Source of the DNA: Rotaria sp. Silwood1
Lineage: Eukaryota; Rotifera; Eurotatoria; Philodinida; Philodinidae
Direction of reading: 5' to 3'
Assembly: GCA_905250075.1 (NCBI GenBank)
Contig: CAJNOP010000026.1
Span: 1,921,098-1,985,097 of the forward strand
Length of the DNA stretch: 64,000 nucleotides
Part shown: in pieces, positions 25,776-37,963 of the stretch
Numbering within the stretch: the stretch's first letter is position 1
How the letters are laid out: each line of letters starts with the position of its first letter
Position numbers and translations under genes: made by a program
The notes under the pieces: model-generated
The model's database searches: none
What the model saw: the letters and a program-made list of their open reading frames with translations, nothing else
What the model was told of the DNA's origin: nothing

Positions 25776-28496
25776 CTAAGAACGACATCTTCGTCTTGGT
25801 CGTTTATTTGATTCCGATGATGGTGATGGAGATGATGACGTATTTTGTACAAGTAAACGTTTTGATGAAACAGCCGTCGGAAGAATCCACATTGGATTAA
25901 TATAAAAATTTGATGGTGCCCATATACGTGTTGAACGACGTTGTGGTGTTGATAATGTTTGTATATGTGGTGAAATACTTGTTTGAATACGTAATGGTGA
26001 TGATAATCGAGTATTTATAGAACTATTTCCTCGCATATATTCTGTCGGACTTGAACGATGTGATGATGAACCTGATACAGTTGTTGTTGGTGATGGTGAT
26101 GTATGATCAATTGAAGATGATGATGATGATGATGTTGATGTATTACTGTCATGTTGAGATGAAGATGATGAATCTTTTTTTTCTAATAATTCTTAAAAGA
26201 ACAAAAAAAACAATAAAAGTATTTATTCATCGAATTTCGTAATAATAATCTTTTGAAATAACTAAAGAATTATATATATATATGTATATAGTAAAAATTC
26301 TCATGGTAAACACTGTCATATAGTTCTATGGTGAAGAAAAATTTATGAAAAGAAAAGTAAAACTAAACAGTAACTAATTATTTTATTCGCTAATATCATG
26401 CAGGTATTTAAAAAGCGCATTCATTTCTTGCAAAAAAAAAATTTTATTTTTTAGAAAAAAGCCTAACCTCATTATAGTGGGCACTTTTGAAAAGTCCAAA
26501 CGACGTCCACTATAGAGAGGTTATATTGTATATTGAATTCGGATCTTCGATTGATAAGATTAATATTACTGATAGATGGACAATGATTTTGTTGTTATGT
26601 CAGTAATAACAATGATGGAATATTGTCTGTAGATCATGCTACCAAAGCTGATAATGACAGGCAATAATTATTAACTAGCAACGTTCCAATACCAATATAG
26701 ATTTAATATTGATTGTTCAAACTCACCAGGTTCTCTACCCAAATGTTCGACTTTCTGCTAGTTTTTTTGCAGCTTTATCGTAACTTTGAGCAGAAAACCA
26801 GATTTTGAAATACCATTTGCCGTTCTCTGACAGAAAGAGAAATAAAATAAGCAGACAATATAGTTGCGAAGTGAATAGGGTTGGAATAAGCTTTAGGAGA
26901 GGAACGATCTCATGGCAGGTTGTTTCTTTTAAGAATGACCAGTTTATAGTGAATTTCATTCTTCCTTCCCTTAATCACCATTTCTAGCACTTCAAAGAAT
27001 ACAAATATAGTTTGTACTAATTAAAAAAAATTTCAATTTTGTCTAAATCCAAGATATTAATTCTAATTATTTGAAAATCAATATTTTCTCATGAATAATA
27101 TAAAATTTAATTCATAGAAAATTAATTATAATATTCTTGAAATATTTAACTTACAATATACTTTCTTATAATACTTCAAAACAATTCAATTAAGAACATT
27201 TTCTAAATATATTTTATTTATACATTCCTAGTTTCTTTATTGTAATAAATGATATATATATATATATATAGAACTCATTAGAAAAAAAAATTGAACTAAT
27301 CTAAATAATTTTTTCCTTTAAAATAAACTCGAGAATCTTCTTCAACATATACATTATATAATTAAAAAATATCTTTCTTTTCATTCTTACCTCGATTTTC
27401 TACACTGTTCATACGTTGGTAACGACGTATACCATTGTGAGGAATTTTTTTCTTACATAACATATGTTGTCTTCTTGTTGTTACAGTTGATTTTGGTTGT
27501 TTTAATGATTTTGATTTATTTGATACTGAACTAGAACTATGTCCAATAGGTTCTGATCTAATTGAAATATTTAATGGTATTGATAAATCAATCATTGATG
27601 ATGATGATGAGGAAGATGAAGAAGAGGAATTTATAGGAGATATAGTTGTTTCATGTTTTATTTTATGTATTGATTCATTTGAATGATTATCAATAGACGA
27701 ATTGATTGATGGCGGACATGTCGATGATTGCCATGATTGTCTTGATCGTGCATACATATGAAGATTCGAACGTTGTTTACGATGTAATTGTTGATGATAA
27801 TGTGGAGATGGTATCGATGATGATAGATTTTCAGTAGTCATTTGTTCAGATTTCTTTATATATTCTTTATATAAATCTGTTTGTTTTAACCATGATGGTG
27901 GATTATCTATTAGATAGAGAAAAAAAAGTCCGAAATCTAACAATTAGATTAAATTAAAAAAAAAATACGTAAAAACCTTTATAAACAGCAAATGACATTA
28001 ATTCATGTACACTAGATACAGTTGATAAATATGAATTATTATTTGTTGATGAACGTTTTGGACGACGACGATAATTTGGGGAACTATTGATTAAGAAAAC
28101 AAAATATAAAATTACGTGAAATGTTTTTTCTTTTTCTTTTTCTTTTTTTATTTCGTACGTATTTCCATTGATTTTGTTTGCTGTGGGTGATGATTTATTA
28201 GGCTAAGAAAAAAAAAAGAAATTCTATTATTAGATTTTTTGATAAAATTGAAGACTATATACTTCTAATTTATTGTCAATATCAACTTCGATTTTAACTG
28301 CGGAAATATTATTCATTTTTTTCTTGGATATAGCCTAGAAAAAAAAAAGATTCGTTTTATTGCTTGTTTTTTTGTTTTTGTTCACAAAAGAGGATTTATT
28401 GAATAAACTTACGGAAAGATTTGAAGTTGATTTTGATTTACGTATCGATCGATTACCATGATCGAATTCAACTGGCTCGGAGATTTTATTATGCAT
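25776..28496 (-). CDS. Ser-rich basic protein of unknown function (6 exons)
   Basis: Minus-strand exons are 28496-28413, 28334-28263, 28202-28159, 28083-27977, 27906-27391 and 26191-25776, all in phase, giving 412 residues. The most conserved-looking part is residues 68-115: PNYRRRPKRSSTNN, SVHELMSFAVYKD and PPSWLKQTDLYKEYIKKSEQ, which reads like a structured core. The rest is low-complexity Ser/Thr/Pro with a poly-Ser run near 195-210, clusters of Arg/Lys, and a C-terminal RIWAPSNFYINPMWILPT element. I do not recognise the family. Serine-basic composition suggests a phosphorylated cytoskeletal or nuclear scaffold, but this is inference. The last intron is 1.2 kb and carries a small palindrome. 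The start codon is 281 nt from that of the divergent neighbour. An AG after a T-rich tract lies just before the start. Confidence 0.72.
26463..26524. repeat. Small palindrome with pogo/Tigger-like ends
   Basis: CTAACCTCATTATAGTGGGC (26463-26482) is inversely repeated as GTCCACTATAGAGAGGTTAT (26505-26524), with 16 of 20 positions pairing and a 22-nt loop. It lies in the last intron of the Ser-rich gene. The word AACCTCTCTATAG recalls ends of pogo-like DNA transposons; that assignment is from memory and tentative. Confidence 0.6.
27251..27271. repeat. (TA)n microsatellite
   Basis: About ten TA units within the large last intron of the Ser-rich gene on the minus strand. Confidence 0.75.
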
Positions 28497-28777
28497 ACGT
28501 TATTTCTCGATCAGCTAAAAGAAAGATACTATAGTTCTCTTATTGTAAATAAAAAGCAATTCGTGACAAACGTCAGTTCTTTTTTCTTTCCTCTTCTACT
28601 TGTTATTCTGCATCGTGTTCATTCATCACTGAAGGAATGCGAACTGTCACCATTGTGCCTTTTTTTCTCTTGTTGAGTTTTCTATCGACGTCTCTCTGTC
28701 ATTTTTGTTTTGTGCTTTTTATTTGTACTCTATGCGTTTTTTCCTGCTTTTCTTCTACTAAATTTTCTATTAGATCG
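28497..28777. promoter_or_regulatory. Shared upstream region of two divergent genes
   Basis: Only 281 nt separate the start codons of the - strand Ser-rich gene and the + strand 230-residue gene, so a bidirectional promoter is likely. The + strand is strongly pyrimidine-rich, and CTATTAG sits four nt before the + strand ATG, like a splice acceptor. No TATA box can be assigned with confidence in such AT-rich DNA. Confidence 0.45.
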
Positions 28778-30017
28778 ATGAATATTTTTACACAAATCGC
28801 CACACAATTTTTTATTAATAAAAATACACTTGTTCAATTATTAAAAACATTAAATTTTCCGAATGAATTTTTGAACGAATTTCGTAATGATCGGATTTAT
28901 ATTGATGAAGATTTAATAAGACGAAAAATACGTATATTATGTGAAATAAATCAAGATGAATCTTTTCAAGATTTATTTTGTCATGAAGATGGTATACAAT
29001 TTGTATTTCATATTAATTTTCATGACCATCGTTTTATACGTTTTCGTATTAGTTTTGATATTAAAATAATTGCACTTATTTTAAATAATCAACATCAAAC
29101 GATACAATTTATGATAAATAATATTCAAATAAAATCCTTAAATCGTCTATCAAAAGCATTTCGATTTTGTGCTCAGGTAAGAAAAAAAAAAGAACAAGAA
29201 AATTCTCGTTATATAGTTTCCTATAATTTATTTTAAACTATACTTGTCATAAAGCTTTTAAGACTATTTCCGTTTAAAAAAAAATAAAATGCTTCTTTTC
29301 AAATCTATGATGATTAGCAAGTAGAATAAAAAAAAAGAAACGAATCTGTCAATATTATCTATAAAAATCTAATGAGATTTGAGAAAAACATGTTTCTATT
29401 AGCTTAGTCATATCTTTCAGGATCTTATATTAATCTTTCTATTTTTGTGTCAATGTCAAATAATGAATATTTCTAAGACTTCAATATATTAACAAAAGAT
29501 AAGATTAACTCTAATATTATGTTTTTTTCACTTAACTAATAGAGATTAGTATTTAACCTAATACAATATGTTCGATCTTTTCTATTTATAATTATATTAA
29601 ATATTTTTAAAATTACAAAAATAATTTGATATATATTTTCTTTGAAATATACATAGAAGATAATAAAAAAAATCTGTTCTATATGAAAAATATTTTCGTT
29701 TTGTTTTTTCTTTGTCTGTCTAGTCCAAAGTTCGAACATTGGTTATTGATGAACTTGAACGTATATGTACAGAACAAAATATTCCATATGAACGATTATT
29801 TCGTGATATAAAGCGTCCATTAATTTATGAAATAAATTTATCTAATATAAAAGAATTTGATCAATTACGTGAACGATATTTAATTATTGGTAATCGATCA
29901 ATTCTTGATCTTATACAAATAACATATGTTGAACATCGTGAACAATCTATTGTGTTAGGTTATCGTTTAAATACAACATTCAATGAAGAATCAACAACAC
30001 AATTTATTGATTGTTAA
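28778..30017 (+). CDS. Unrecognised 230-residue protein (2 exons)
   Basis: Exons 28778-29176 and 29724-30017 join in phase across a 547-nt intron and give 230 residues. The protein is mixed alpha/beta-looking with no signal peptide, no transmembrane segment and no low complexity. It begins MNIFTQIATQFFINKNTL and contains DEDLIRRKIRILCEI (about 48-62), FRISFDIKIIALILN (about 90-104) and TLVIDELERICTEQNI (about 138-153). It ends DC. I do not recognise the family. An upstream frame could add about 47 residues from 28637, but that part is T-rich and looks like leader or intron sequence. An acceptor-like CTATTAG directly precedes the chosen ATG. Divergent from the Ser-rich gene. Confidence 0.68.
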
Positions 30018-30477
30018 TATGGTAAAACTACAAAGCAAAAAAAAAGAATGTTACTTACTGATTTTATTAATATCAAGCGGATATTTGTTTTATTAATGTC
30101 AAGGATAAAAAATTTTTTTCTTATTGTCGTGATTGAAAGAAAGGAATGAAATGGTGGAACATATATGAATGGTACAATCGATATAACAAATAGCTGAACT
30201 ATTGAACAAGATGTCGCTATTGTTTGATACGAATGAATTTGTTTCATTTTATATGATTTTGTATACAATGCTGATTTAAAATCTACTCATATAAAAAAAA
30301 ATGTAAAAATCAATTTTATGGATAAAATTAAATGTATAGATTTAATGTTGAAGATGCAATCAATATGATTATTATTTAAAAATGATGTATTCATAAATCT
30401 TTATCAATATGCTTATATGACGTTAACTTTAGTTGGATGATAAAACCTAAAATAATTAATCAATGTTGATAATAGAA

Positions 30478-31040
30478 AAGGAAAAATTCTTGATAAAGGC
30501 GTTTGAACCAAAAGAAAAATCATTCTTGACTTCGGTATAATTTTTTGTATCATGAAAAATTTATTTGCGTCTTTTTTTCTCTTAGGTACTTTTCATGGTT
30601 ATAGGTTATTCAAAACTACTTATCAATCATCATATGATGCTTTTTTCATTACAATTCAAGGAGATTCTCAATCAATCGAAATCACTCATTCTATTTATAA
30701 CTAAGTTGGTATGTTTTATTCTATAAATATTTAAAATAATTACGCAAAAACATGTCATTTCTCGTGTAAGAAAAATTTGTAATATTCATTCATTGGACTT
30801 TTTATTTATCAATAATTATAATGAAGTATATTTAAATGACTTTCAAATGTTTGAAGATGTTGCATTGATTAAAATATTGAACAATGATCTTATTAATTCA
30901 AATGCATCAGACAATTTAGAATATGTTCGAAAAAATTCAAATTATACAGCATTATTTCATAAAACAAAAAAAATGTATATAGAGACAATGTCCATAATCT
31001 GTGGAGATTTTAAATGGAAAAAAATAATTTTATTACGATT
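30478..31040 (+). pseudogene. COMT pseudogene 1
   Basis: Aligns with the intact COMT at 47360-48066. The end of exon 1 (about 30478-30534, ILDFG followed by a GT donor), the intron and the exon 2 acceptor (GTACTTTTCATGGTTATAG after CTTAG, from 30596) are recognisable. The middle, including the aspartate-rich metal site, is shortened or missing. The tail keeps FEDVALIK...DNLEYVRKNSNYTALF (about 30840-30965). Stops and frame breaks rule out an active enzyme. Because the intron is retained, the copy arose by DNA duplication and not by retroposition. Confidence 0.75.
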
Positions 31041-31905
31041 AAGATATTTTTTTTTATACATTTATTATTTTGAAAATAAAAATTTCCATGTGAATTTAAA
31101 ATAGAATATCTGTCAAATAAATGTGATAGATTATTTTCGTTTAGTTTCGTGTGTTAAACTGGACGGAACATAGAAAATGAAATTCGTATAACTAGTCAAG
31201 TTCTTTTCATCGTGCTATAAAAATTGATCAAGTTTCACAAAAGTTTAAAAAAATCGTATTTAAGTATGATCATAACTATCTATGATTCATTTATCATCAG
31301 TAGTACAGATTTTAAATATCGAATAAAGGAAATACATTTATAGATAATTTGAAACATTCAATATACAAGTTCTTATCATTATAAATTAGAATAGCTTTAG
31401 TATCATTATTCGAACAATACAATTAATTAGTTAAGACTCTATTAACTTTATCATACATTTTTTGCTTTATAATGGATATGAATACATCAATTTTGTCTAA
31501 AATAAAACTGAAAATATGCCAATTATGACATAAATACATTGATTGAATTGGTCTATCTTGATAGGAATGTATTGAATAGTTATTGAAATAACATTCTATA
31601 AGTAAACAAAATTCTTCAAAATATACATCGTGAACTATTTCTAATAGCACTTGTCTATCTTTTTTTTCGTTCATCTAAATGATTCTTTATTATTCGATTT
31701 TATAACCTTGATAATCAAACTGTTAAAAAATTTAAATAATAGACAATAGCAATTATTTATCTCTCTATCTCTTATCAAGAGATTAACGACAAATCTTATC
31801 CGTTTCATTTATATCTTTACGATAGAAATAATTAATTTTATATTTGTTTCATTGAAATCATGTTTCAATAATCGATTCATAGTCAACGTAATACTAAATG
31901 GCAAT
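31041..31905. other. Intergenic, no gene seen
   Basis: AT-rich. An 83-codon - strand frame at 31423-31674 (starts MNEKKDRQVLLEIVHDVYFE) has no recognisable domain and may be chance or a remnant. Confidence 0.4.
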
Positions 31906-32365
31906 CAAAACCATGAATTGCATATGATTGTCCAATATGTATGATAACAAATACACATCAACTTCTTGAATTACCAAATGGTCATAATGTAAATAAATAA
32001 TTTTTGAAAAAACAAAGAATCTTTTTTTATTTGTTTTGGATAGTTATGTTTATCATGTCTTCATATGATATGTACTCATTGAACATTATCATGTCCATTT
32101 TGTCGTTGTCGTATATCGACATGACTTCGTCATAATTCTGATTATGCAAAATGAATTATTAAACGAGAATCAAAATCTAAATCTAAAAAATTATTTTTAA
32201 ACAACAACCAAATGTCATCGTCAAACAGCAAAACCTAAACCAACAAGTAAATATTGAATTTTATTTAAAAAAAAAGCATTTTATTTTTTTTTCTGTAGTC
32301 GATGAACAAGATAATATTGCTGATGATTGGTTATTAGCCCGAAAAGTTCATTATGAATAACTTGA
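31906..32365 (+). pseudogene. RING-finger (RNF168-like) pseudogene
   Basis: Reading + strand exons gives CPICMITNTHQLLELPNGHN, an intron (31989-32041), then LCLSCLHMICTH, a stop, and TLSCPFCRCRIST followed by a TGA where Trp would fit, then LRHNSD. This is a C3HC4 RING with the CPFCR...SxWxRxxxx layout known from RNF168/RNF169-type ubiquitin ligases. A further exon after 32298 keeps DEQDNIADDWLLARKVHYE. Several in-frame stops make it a pseudogene that kept its intron layout. The exact parent family is uncertain. Confidence 0.6.
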
Positions 32366-32853
32366 AGTAAAAAACAAAAACTTTTTTATAATTAAAAAAA
32401 AAAGAAAATTAATAATCGCTTTTTTTTACTTTTTTTTTATTTCGATATATTTATCGCGGAATAACTCGATCGATGTCAAAAAAGATGATGATAGAATACT
32501 AATGATTTTTTTTGTTCTGTTTGTTCTTACAGAATAGATTTTATTTATTTTTGTGTTTATTGTAAATTATATATTTTGCTAATTTATTTCCAATCATTAT
32601 GCTTTTGTTATTAAATAAAAGATATTATTGAATTCTTTTCATTTTAAACATAATTAAAATTAATCTATTGATTAATAAAATAAAATCTCGCATATGATAA
32701 TATAATGAAAAAGAAATCGTTTTATTTAGAGCAAAAAAGTTCTTACAAATAAATATGAATAAATACATAAGTCATACTACCTAACAAGATACAACATAAC
32801 AAAATAGACCAGTAAAATTCTAACGTAACAATTAATTGTGTTTCAAATAATAA

Positions 32854-33168
32854 CTAATATGTTTCAATAACAGATATTGTTTTAAATAATTTAGGCATTT
32901 TGAAGAAAGAAAGCAAGTTGAATATAATTAACATAAAGATTAAACTTGCTATCCATCCAATAAAATAAGCCGTTAGTGAATCTATGAGCCATCCAATAAA
33001 GTAATCTGCTGATGAATCAATGAGTATTGCATTTGCTAAACTGATAGCAACAATACTCTTGATCATCTTTCGTTGATAGTCATCATCATAGGTATCCATA
33101 TAACGCTTGACACGAACTTTTGTTTTTTTTGATACAAACTTGGTCTTCTTGTTTTTTTTTAACTTCAT
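32854..33168 (-). CDS. Possible small membrane protein, 104 residues
   Basis: A single minus-strand frame. It has a strongly basic N-terminus (MKLKKNKKTKFVSKKTKVRV) and then about 60 hydrophobic residues with one or two membrane segments. An internal near-repeat, ADYFIGWLIDSL and TAYFIGWIASL, is present. No homologue comes to mind. The region around it is full of decayed sequence, so this may be a lone surviving exon, a remnant, or chance. Confidence 0.3.
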   Translation of the reverse strand: MKLKKNKKTKFVSKKTKVRVKRYMDTYDDDYQRKMIKSIVAISLANAILIDSSADYFIGWLIDSLTAYFIGWIASLIFMLIIFNLLSFFKMPKLFKTISVIETY

Positions 33169-33539
33169 TAAACATATTGAAGAAATTATCCAAAGCCATA
33201 ATAAACATCACATTGATTATGAAAATAACTTATCTACCCAAGTCAACTACTTGAACATGGATAAAATTGGTTAATTGATGATAATGCTCCTACAAAGAGA
33301 TAGAATAATAAAACAATTCTTTCGACATACCATGTGTGTAAATAGATATTATACAAATAGATCACTCTCCTCCCTGCACATATAGCGAGCGATTGGTTTT
33401 CTTTTTCTTTTCTCTCGTGTGAGTGTATTAGTAATTCTAATACACAACGTGTGAAATTTACCTTTTGTAATTAATTTATAAATTATAATCAAATTCGGAC
33501 AAAATACTATGTCCTATTCTTTTTAAGAAAACATCACAT
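33169..33539. other. Spacer before the LINE
   Basis: Non-coding, ending in an AT-rich tract. The true 5' end of the LINE could lie here, but I cannot place it. Confidence 0.35.
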
Positions 33540-33544
33540 CAATT

Positions 33545-35303
33545 GAAAAAGATAAATTAGTGAACGAAAGTGAATTACAAAAATTAAGTGATGACTATTT
33601 ACATGAAAATCAATAGCTCAATACAAAAAATAATAATATATCAACTCTTAAAAGTCGTTATGAAGATAATGATATTGATGCAACTGTAGTTGACAATGGT
33701 TCCTTTCGAGTAGTTAGAAGAAGAAATTACAAAAGAACTCGATCATTAATTAATTCAGAAAATCAAAGTATGGGTAACACCAATATGCACCAAGTGAACT
33801 GTCAAGGTCACCAGGTGCATAATGACAACGGAGAAAGCACTAGTAGTGGAAGAGGTTTAGTTATTTATAACTCAAAATCTCAATATGAAAGAAAAAAAAT
33901 ATAAATGAATTTAGAAGTCATCGTGAAACTGATCAAATTAATATGAAAAGAAATAATAGTCCATTAGATGTAGTATATGAAGAAGATTCACGTCAATATC
34001 TAAAAAGAAAAGTTTCTCATCCAGCACTGCAACACGCAGTCATGTTTAAACTGCCCCCTCCCCCCTCCATTGAAAATCATGTGTCAACCTGGTATTAAAA
34101 ATCACCAGGAGGGGACGAAGTTATTAAAAGAATTATTTTCTCAAATTAATGATAATTTTTGTAAACTTAATAAAGGATACAATCGTCCTATTGAAGAGAA
34201 ATAGAACTTTTTGTTTATCTTTGAGTCGTTTCACATTATTCTTCGAAAGTATTTGATGTTATACTGAATCTAATTCCACCAATTCATTTACCACCTCAAC
34301 ATGCTATCATTCTTAAATATGTACCGAAAATGGTATCTTGTGACGAAGTACATGAAGCTATGTTAGCAATTTGTTATTCGAAATTTTCAATTGAAGAAAT
34401 GAGAAGTTCAATAACAAATAAATCTAGACATATACGTATTGATATAGCATCCAAAGATGTAGTTCGTAAAATCTTAAATGGAGGTGTCCTGCCTTTAGAT
34501 GGTTATTTGATTGAGATAGTTGAGTTTTTAGCTCCTCCTCAAATACTTATGTGTACCTGGTGTAATAGGCCGGGACATACAATAAGAGAATATAAAGAAA
34601 CAGTTGAAAAATGTCGTAGATGTGGTATGAATAAATTAGACGGTGATCATTTGCAATGCAGCATTAAGTGTCATCATTGTGAAGATGACCATTTAGTCAC
34701 AGACTATCGATGCCCAATTATTAGTAATTTTAGAAAAGAACTTATTGATGAACTAAGAAAAAGACCCGAATTATTACCACAAAATGTACAAATATTCATT
34801 CCGGTTGAATATAGAGATGGTGGTAAAAACTCTATTAGTGGTAAACGTGCAAATTACTTATATTCACAATTACCTGCAAGTACACCTCAATTAAAAGAAT
34901 GGCCACCATTGCTATCAGCATTATCAAAAATTCATTTAAATGAACATAATGCCAATGCAGTGGAAGATATGTTAAATCAAGAAAACTCATTAAAAAATGA
35001 TTATGAAAAATTAAAATTAGAATTTAATCGATGTGAAAATGAATTAATGATAAAGCATGAGAACTACAACTTGAAACTTGGTTCAATGTTAAATTTATTA
35101 ATGATTCAAAACAATCAACAAAATGATTATATTACCAAAATATATACTGTTGTAAATGAATTAGTTCCAATAATTAATGATTCACTTAAGTCAGTACATA
35201 TGTGTCCTGAAAAAATTATTAGAAATTCTAATGATACAAATCTAAAAAACAAGTATAATGTTCTTCAACTTACTATCGAGCAAAGAACAAAATATGCTTA
35301 CTG
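33545..35303 (+). pseudogene. LINE ORF1 remnant with zinc knuckles
   Basis: The first part (from about 33545) is interrupted by TAG near 33614 and a stop near 33902. The main open part is 34330-35304 (324 codons). Three zinc-knuckle-like motifs follow in a row: CTWCNRPGHTIREY (last Cys replaced by Tyr), CRRCGMNKLDGDHLQC and CHHCEDDHLVTDYRC. A long helical region follows with a likely coiled coil (about 210-300). Family knowledge: such ORF1 proteins bind the element's RNA. Confidence 0.75.
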
Positions 35304-35566
35304 ATTGCAATGATCTAATTATAGAGCATCAACATTCAACAGCTCCACTAATTGAAAAATTTAATGATTTACTTAGACAAGGTATTGAACTTATGTCATC
35401 AAATGAACAGTAAAATATTTCATTATTCACCGACATGTAAACCTCTATCTGTTCTTAATTCTTCTATTGGAACCCCCTATAAAATGAAACTTCTAAGTGA
35501 AATTTTAGTGGAATGGAATTCACGTATTTCCATATCGAGTATGTGTAGAAGTTGAAAAAAAGTACG

Positions 35567-36780
35567 GTCCATAATTTCATCTGAAAACCTTTTGTTTCTA
35601 GTTTATAATGTAGAAGGATTGAATACCCATATATCTGATGTAGATATTCTATTAAACAACTATCGACCTCATATATGTGTATTAACAGGAATTGATGCCG
35701 CATCTAGAAGTTTGCCTTCTTTTCCTGGTTATCATGGTATTGCATAAGCTGGTAATAATGCCTATAGTGGTGTTGCAATACTATATAGTAATGTACTGAA
35801 GTTAAAGGTGCTTGAAAAAGAAGTTAATTTTCCGGTTACCGAATTATCTCTAGCAGTTGTACAAATAAACATAGGTGCTGTTTATGTTCCTCCTTCTTCG
35901 TATCCTCCCTTTCACCTTTTTACTAAATGTTGAAATCAAAAATTTATTTTCTTTGGAGACTATAACGCGAATCATACAGATTAGAATTGTCCTAAAAACA
36001 ATCGAAGTGGAAATCAGCTGTTTAATTGGCTTGAGCATACGGGAACAGAAGTCGTTTCTCCTTCAAAACCGACATCGTGTAGATCTGAAGTGATAGTTGA
36101 TTTTGGTGTAACAAATGATGCCAGTGGCTGGCAAATCGAAGTATTAGAGGAAGGCACCTCTGATCATCATCCGATACTCTTTCAATCTCCTTATAGTGTA
36201 ACTACTGGATCATACTTTCGTAAAACTAATTGGAATGTTTTCACTTTCTTTTTATCAGTTCTTTTTTATTATTGGAATGAGTTAGCCTATAATTTTGATA
36301 CTGACTCATACATAGAACTTCTCTCTATCTTTCTGTCTTCATTATGGGATAGCTGTAGTGTTTATGAACAAGCAGAGAAGTACAGGTCACTATGCCCCCC
36401 CCCCTCCTTCACTAGTTTCACTGGCAAAAGAAGTAAACAGAAAAGAAGGTGCTATCGGTGTACTAAATTAATAACCAATTTAGAAGACTTTTTGAATAGT
36501 AAAAGAGTATTTATTGCGGAAAGATGTAAATTTTTGCAAACGAAACATGAAAATCATTATAATTGGATAAGTGTAAATAATAATATTTGGAAATATGTTA
36601 CACCTATTTTTCACGCTTTTTCACCTCCGTTCCGGGGATTAACAATGATAGTAACGAGAAAGAAACAACTTCCGAAAAAATTGTTGATATATTGGCGGAT
36701 CACTATGAGAAACATTTTATGGCCCCTAGTTATGATACGACCAACTCTATGCATCTACGTTCAATAAAGGCATAACAGGA
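35567..36780 (+). pseudogene. LINE ORF2 endonuclease remnant
   Basis: The translation reads LVYNVEGLNTHISDVDILL, then in-frame stops near 35746, 35930 and 35981. FFGDYNANH and the catalytic-site motif GTSDHHPI (about 36155-36180) identify an exonuclease/endonuclease/phosphatase fold. The usual catalytic Glu of the TE motif appears replaced (VLTGID). Broken by stops and then a frameshift before the RT. Confidence 0.7.
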
Positions 36781-36799
36781 GATATCTAATTTACCTGAT

Positions 36800-37963
36800 T
36801 TGCCTCTTAAACAAATTAAATTCGAGGAAGTAGTAAGGGAATGGAAAAAATTTCTGCCAAAGAAATCTACGGATAGTGTAAATATTTCTGTATTTTTACT
36901 TAAAAAATTACCACCTCAATTCATATCTATCATTACTACCGTATCTGATCGATGTGCAGAGAGAGGAGCCTTCTTCAAAATGGCTAAATATGTCAAAGTT
37001 ATATGTTTATCTAAGGAAGGACTATATCCAACATTAAACAAGTTATGTCCAATCTCCTTATTACCTAATATAGGAAAGTGGTTGGAAAGAATAATACATC
37101 AGAGATTAATATCTTGGTGTAATGATAATAATATATATATTGATGAACAAAGCAGATTCACTGCAGGAAGAAGATTGCAAACACGCATTTTGTCACTAGT
37201 GAAGGATTTAACGCTGACGATTTCAGTTTCCAATATACCCGCACTAGTTTTATTTGTTGATTTTTTGAGTGTATTCGATAATATGTGGTATCCAGCACTG
37301 GTTTCAAACTTAAAATATCTAGAACTTCCACTCCCACTACTTAAGTGGATCTATAATTGGTTAGAGGATCGTACAATATCAATCTATCATGGAGATGCAC
37401 ACTTTCGCACTATTCCAATGTATGTAGGCGTTCCACGAGGATCGGTACTTGCTGCCACACTATTTCGTTTACATGCACATATTCTCCCTTCTCTGTTCTA
37501 TTTGTTTGCGTCACATATATTTGCTGATGATCTTGCCATGCAAATATCAGACGATTTGGAAAAGCGCTTTTCAAAAAATATAACTGACCTCGAAGTTAGA
37601 GCTAAATTAACATTAGACATTTTGAGAAAATTTGCTGATGATAATATGCTTCCAGTTAATATAAAGAAAACAAAAGCACTACTGGTACATAGTGTAGTTG
37701 CACCGATCAAACCTAAAATTGAGTTCAGAGGGCAACAAATTGAATATGTAAAAAGTTTCAAATACTTGGGTGTAACAATTGCCACTAAACTAGGATGGGG
37801 TGCCTTTATCAGTGATAGAATAAGAAAAATGTGTCAGGGTATGAAAATACTATTCCACACCGTTCCCAGAAATAATATTACGATGAGAAAAAAGATTTTT
37901 TTTCCGCCTTCGTTATGCCCCATTTTTTTGATTATTTTCGACTTGGTTCCTTTATACCGATAA
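36800..37963 (+). pseudogene. LINE reverse transcriptase domain remnant
   Basis: An open stretch of 387 codons. RT motifs are visible: CPISLLPNIGKWLERII (motif 2), LFVDFLSVFD (motif A, catalytic Asp), GVPRGSVLAATLF (motif B) and HIFADDLAMQ (motif C, FADD). Then a KSFKYLGVTI thumb-type motif follows. The frame is lost near 37950 and recognisable C-terminal sequence runs on to about 38220 through stops. Confidence 0.85.

Noticed and set aside
26735..26987. Overlapping frames in the last intron of the Ser-rich gene
   Set aside because: Open on both strands, no known domain, and inside an intron whose flanking exons join in phase.
28637..28777. N-terminal extension of the 230-residue gene resembling a signal peptide
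   Set aside because: The stretch is T-rich, which makes any frame look hydrophobic, and an acceptor-like CTATTAG lies just before the downstream ATG. I kept the shorter start.
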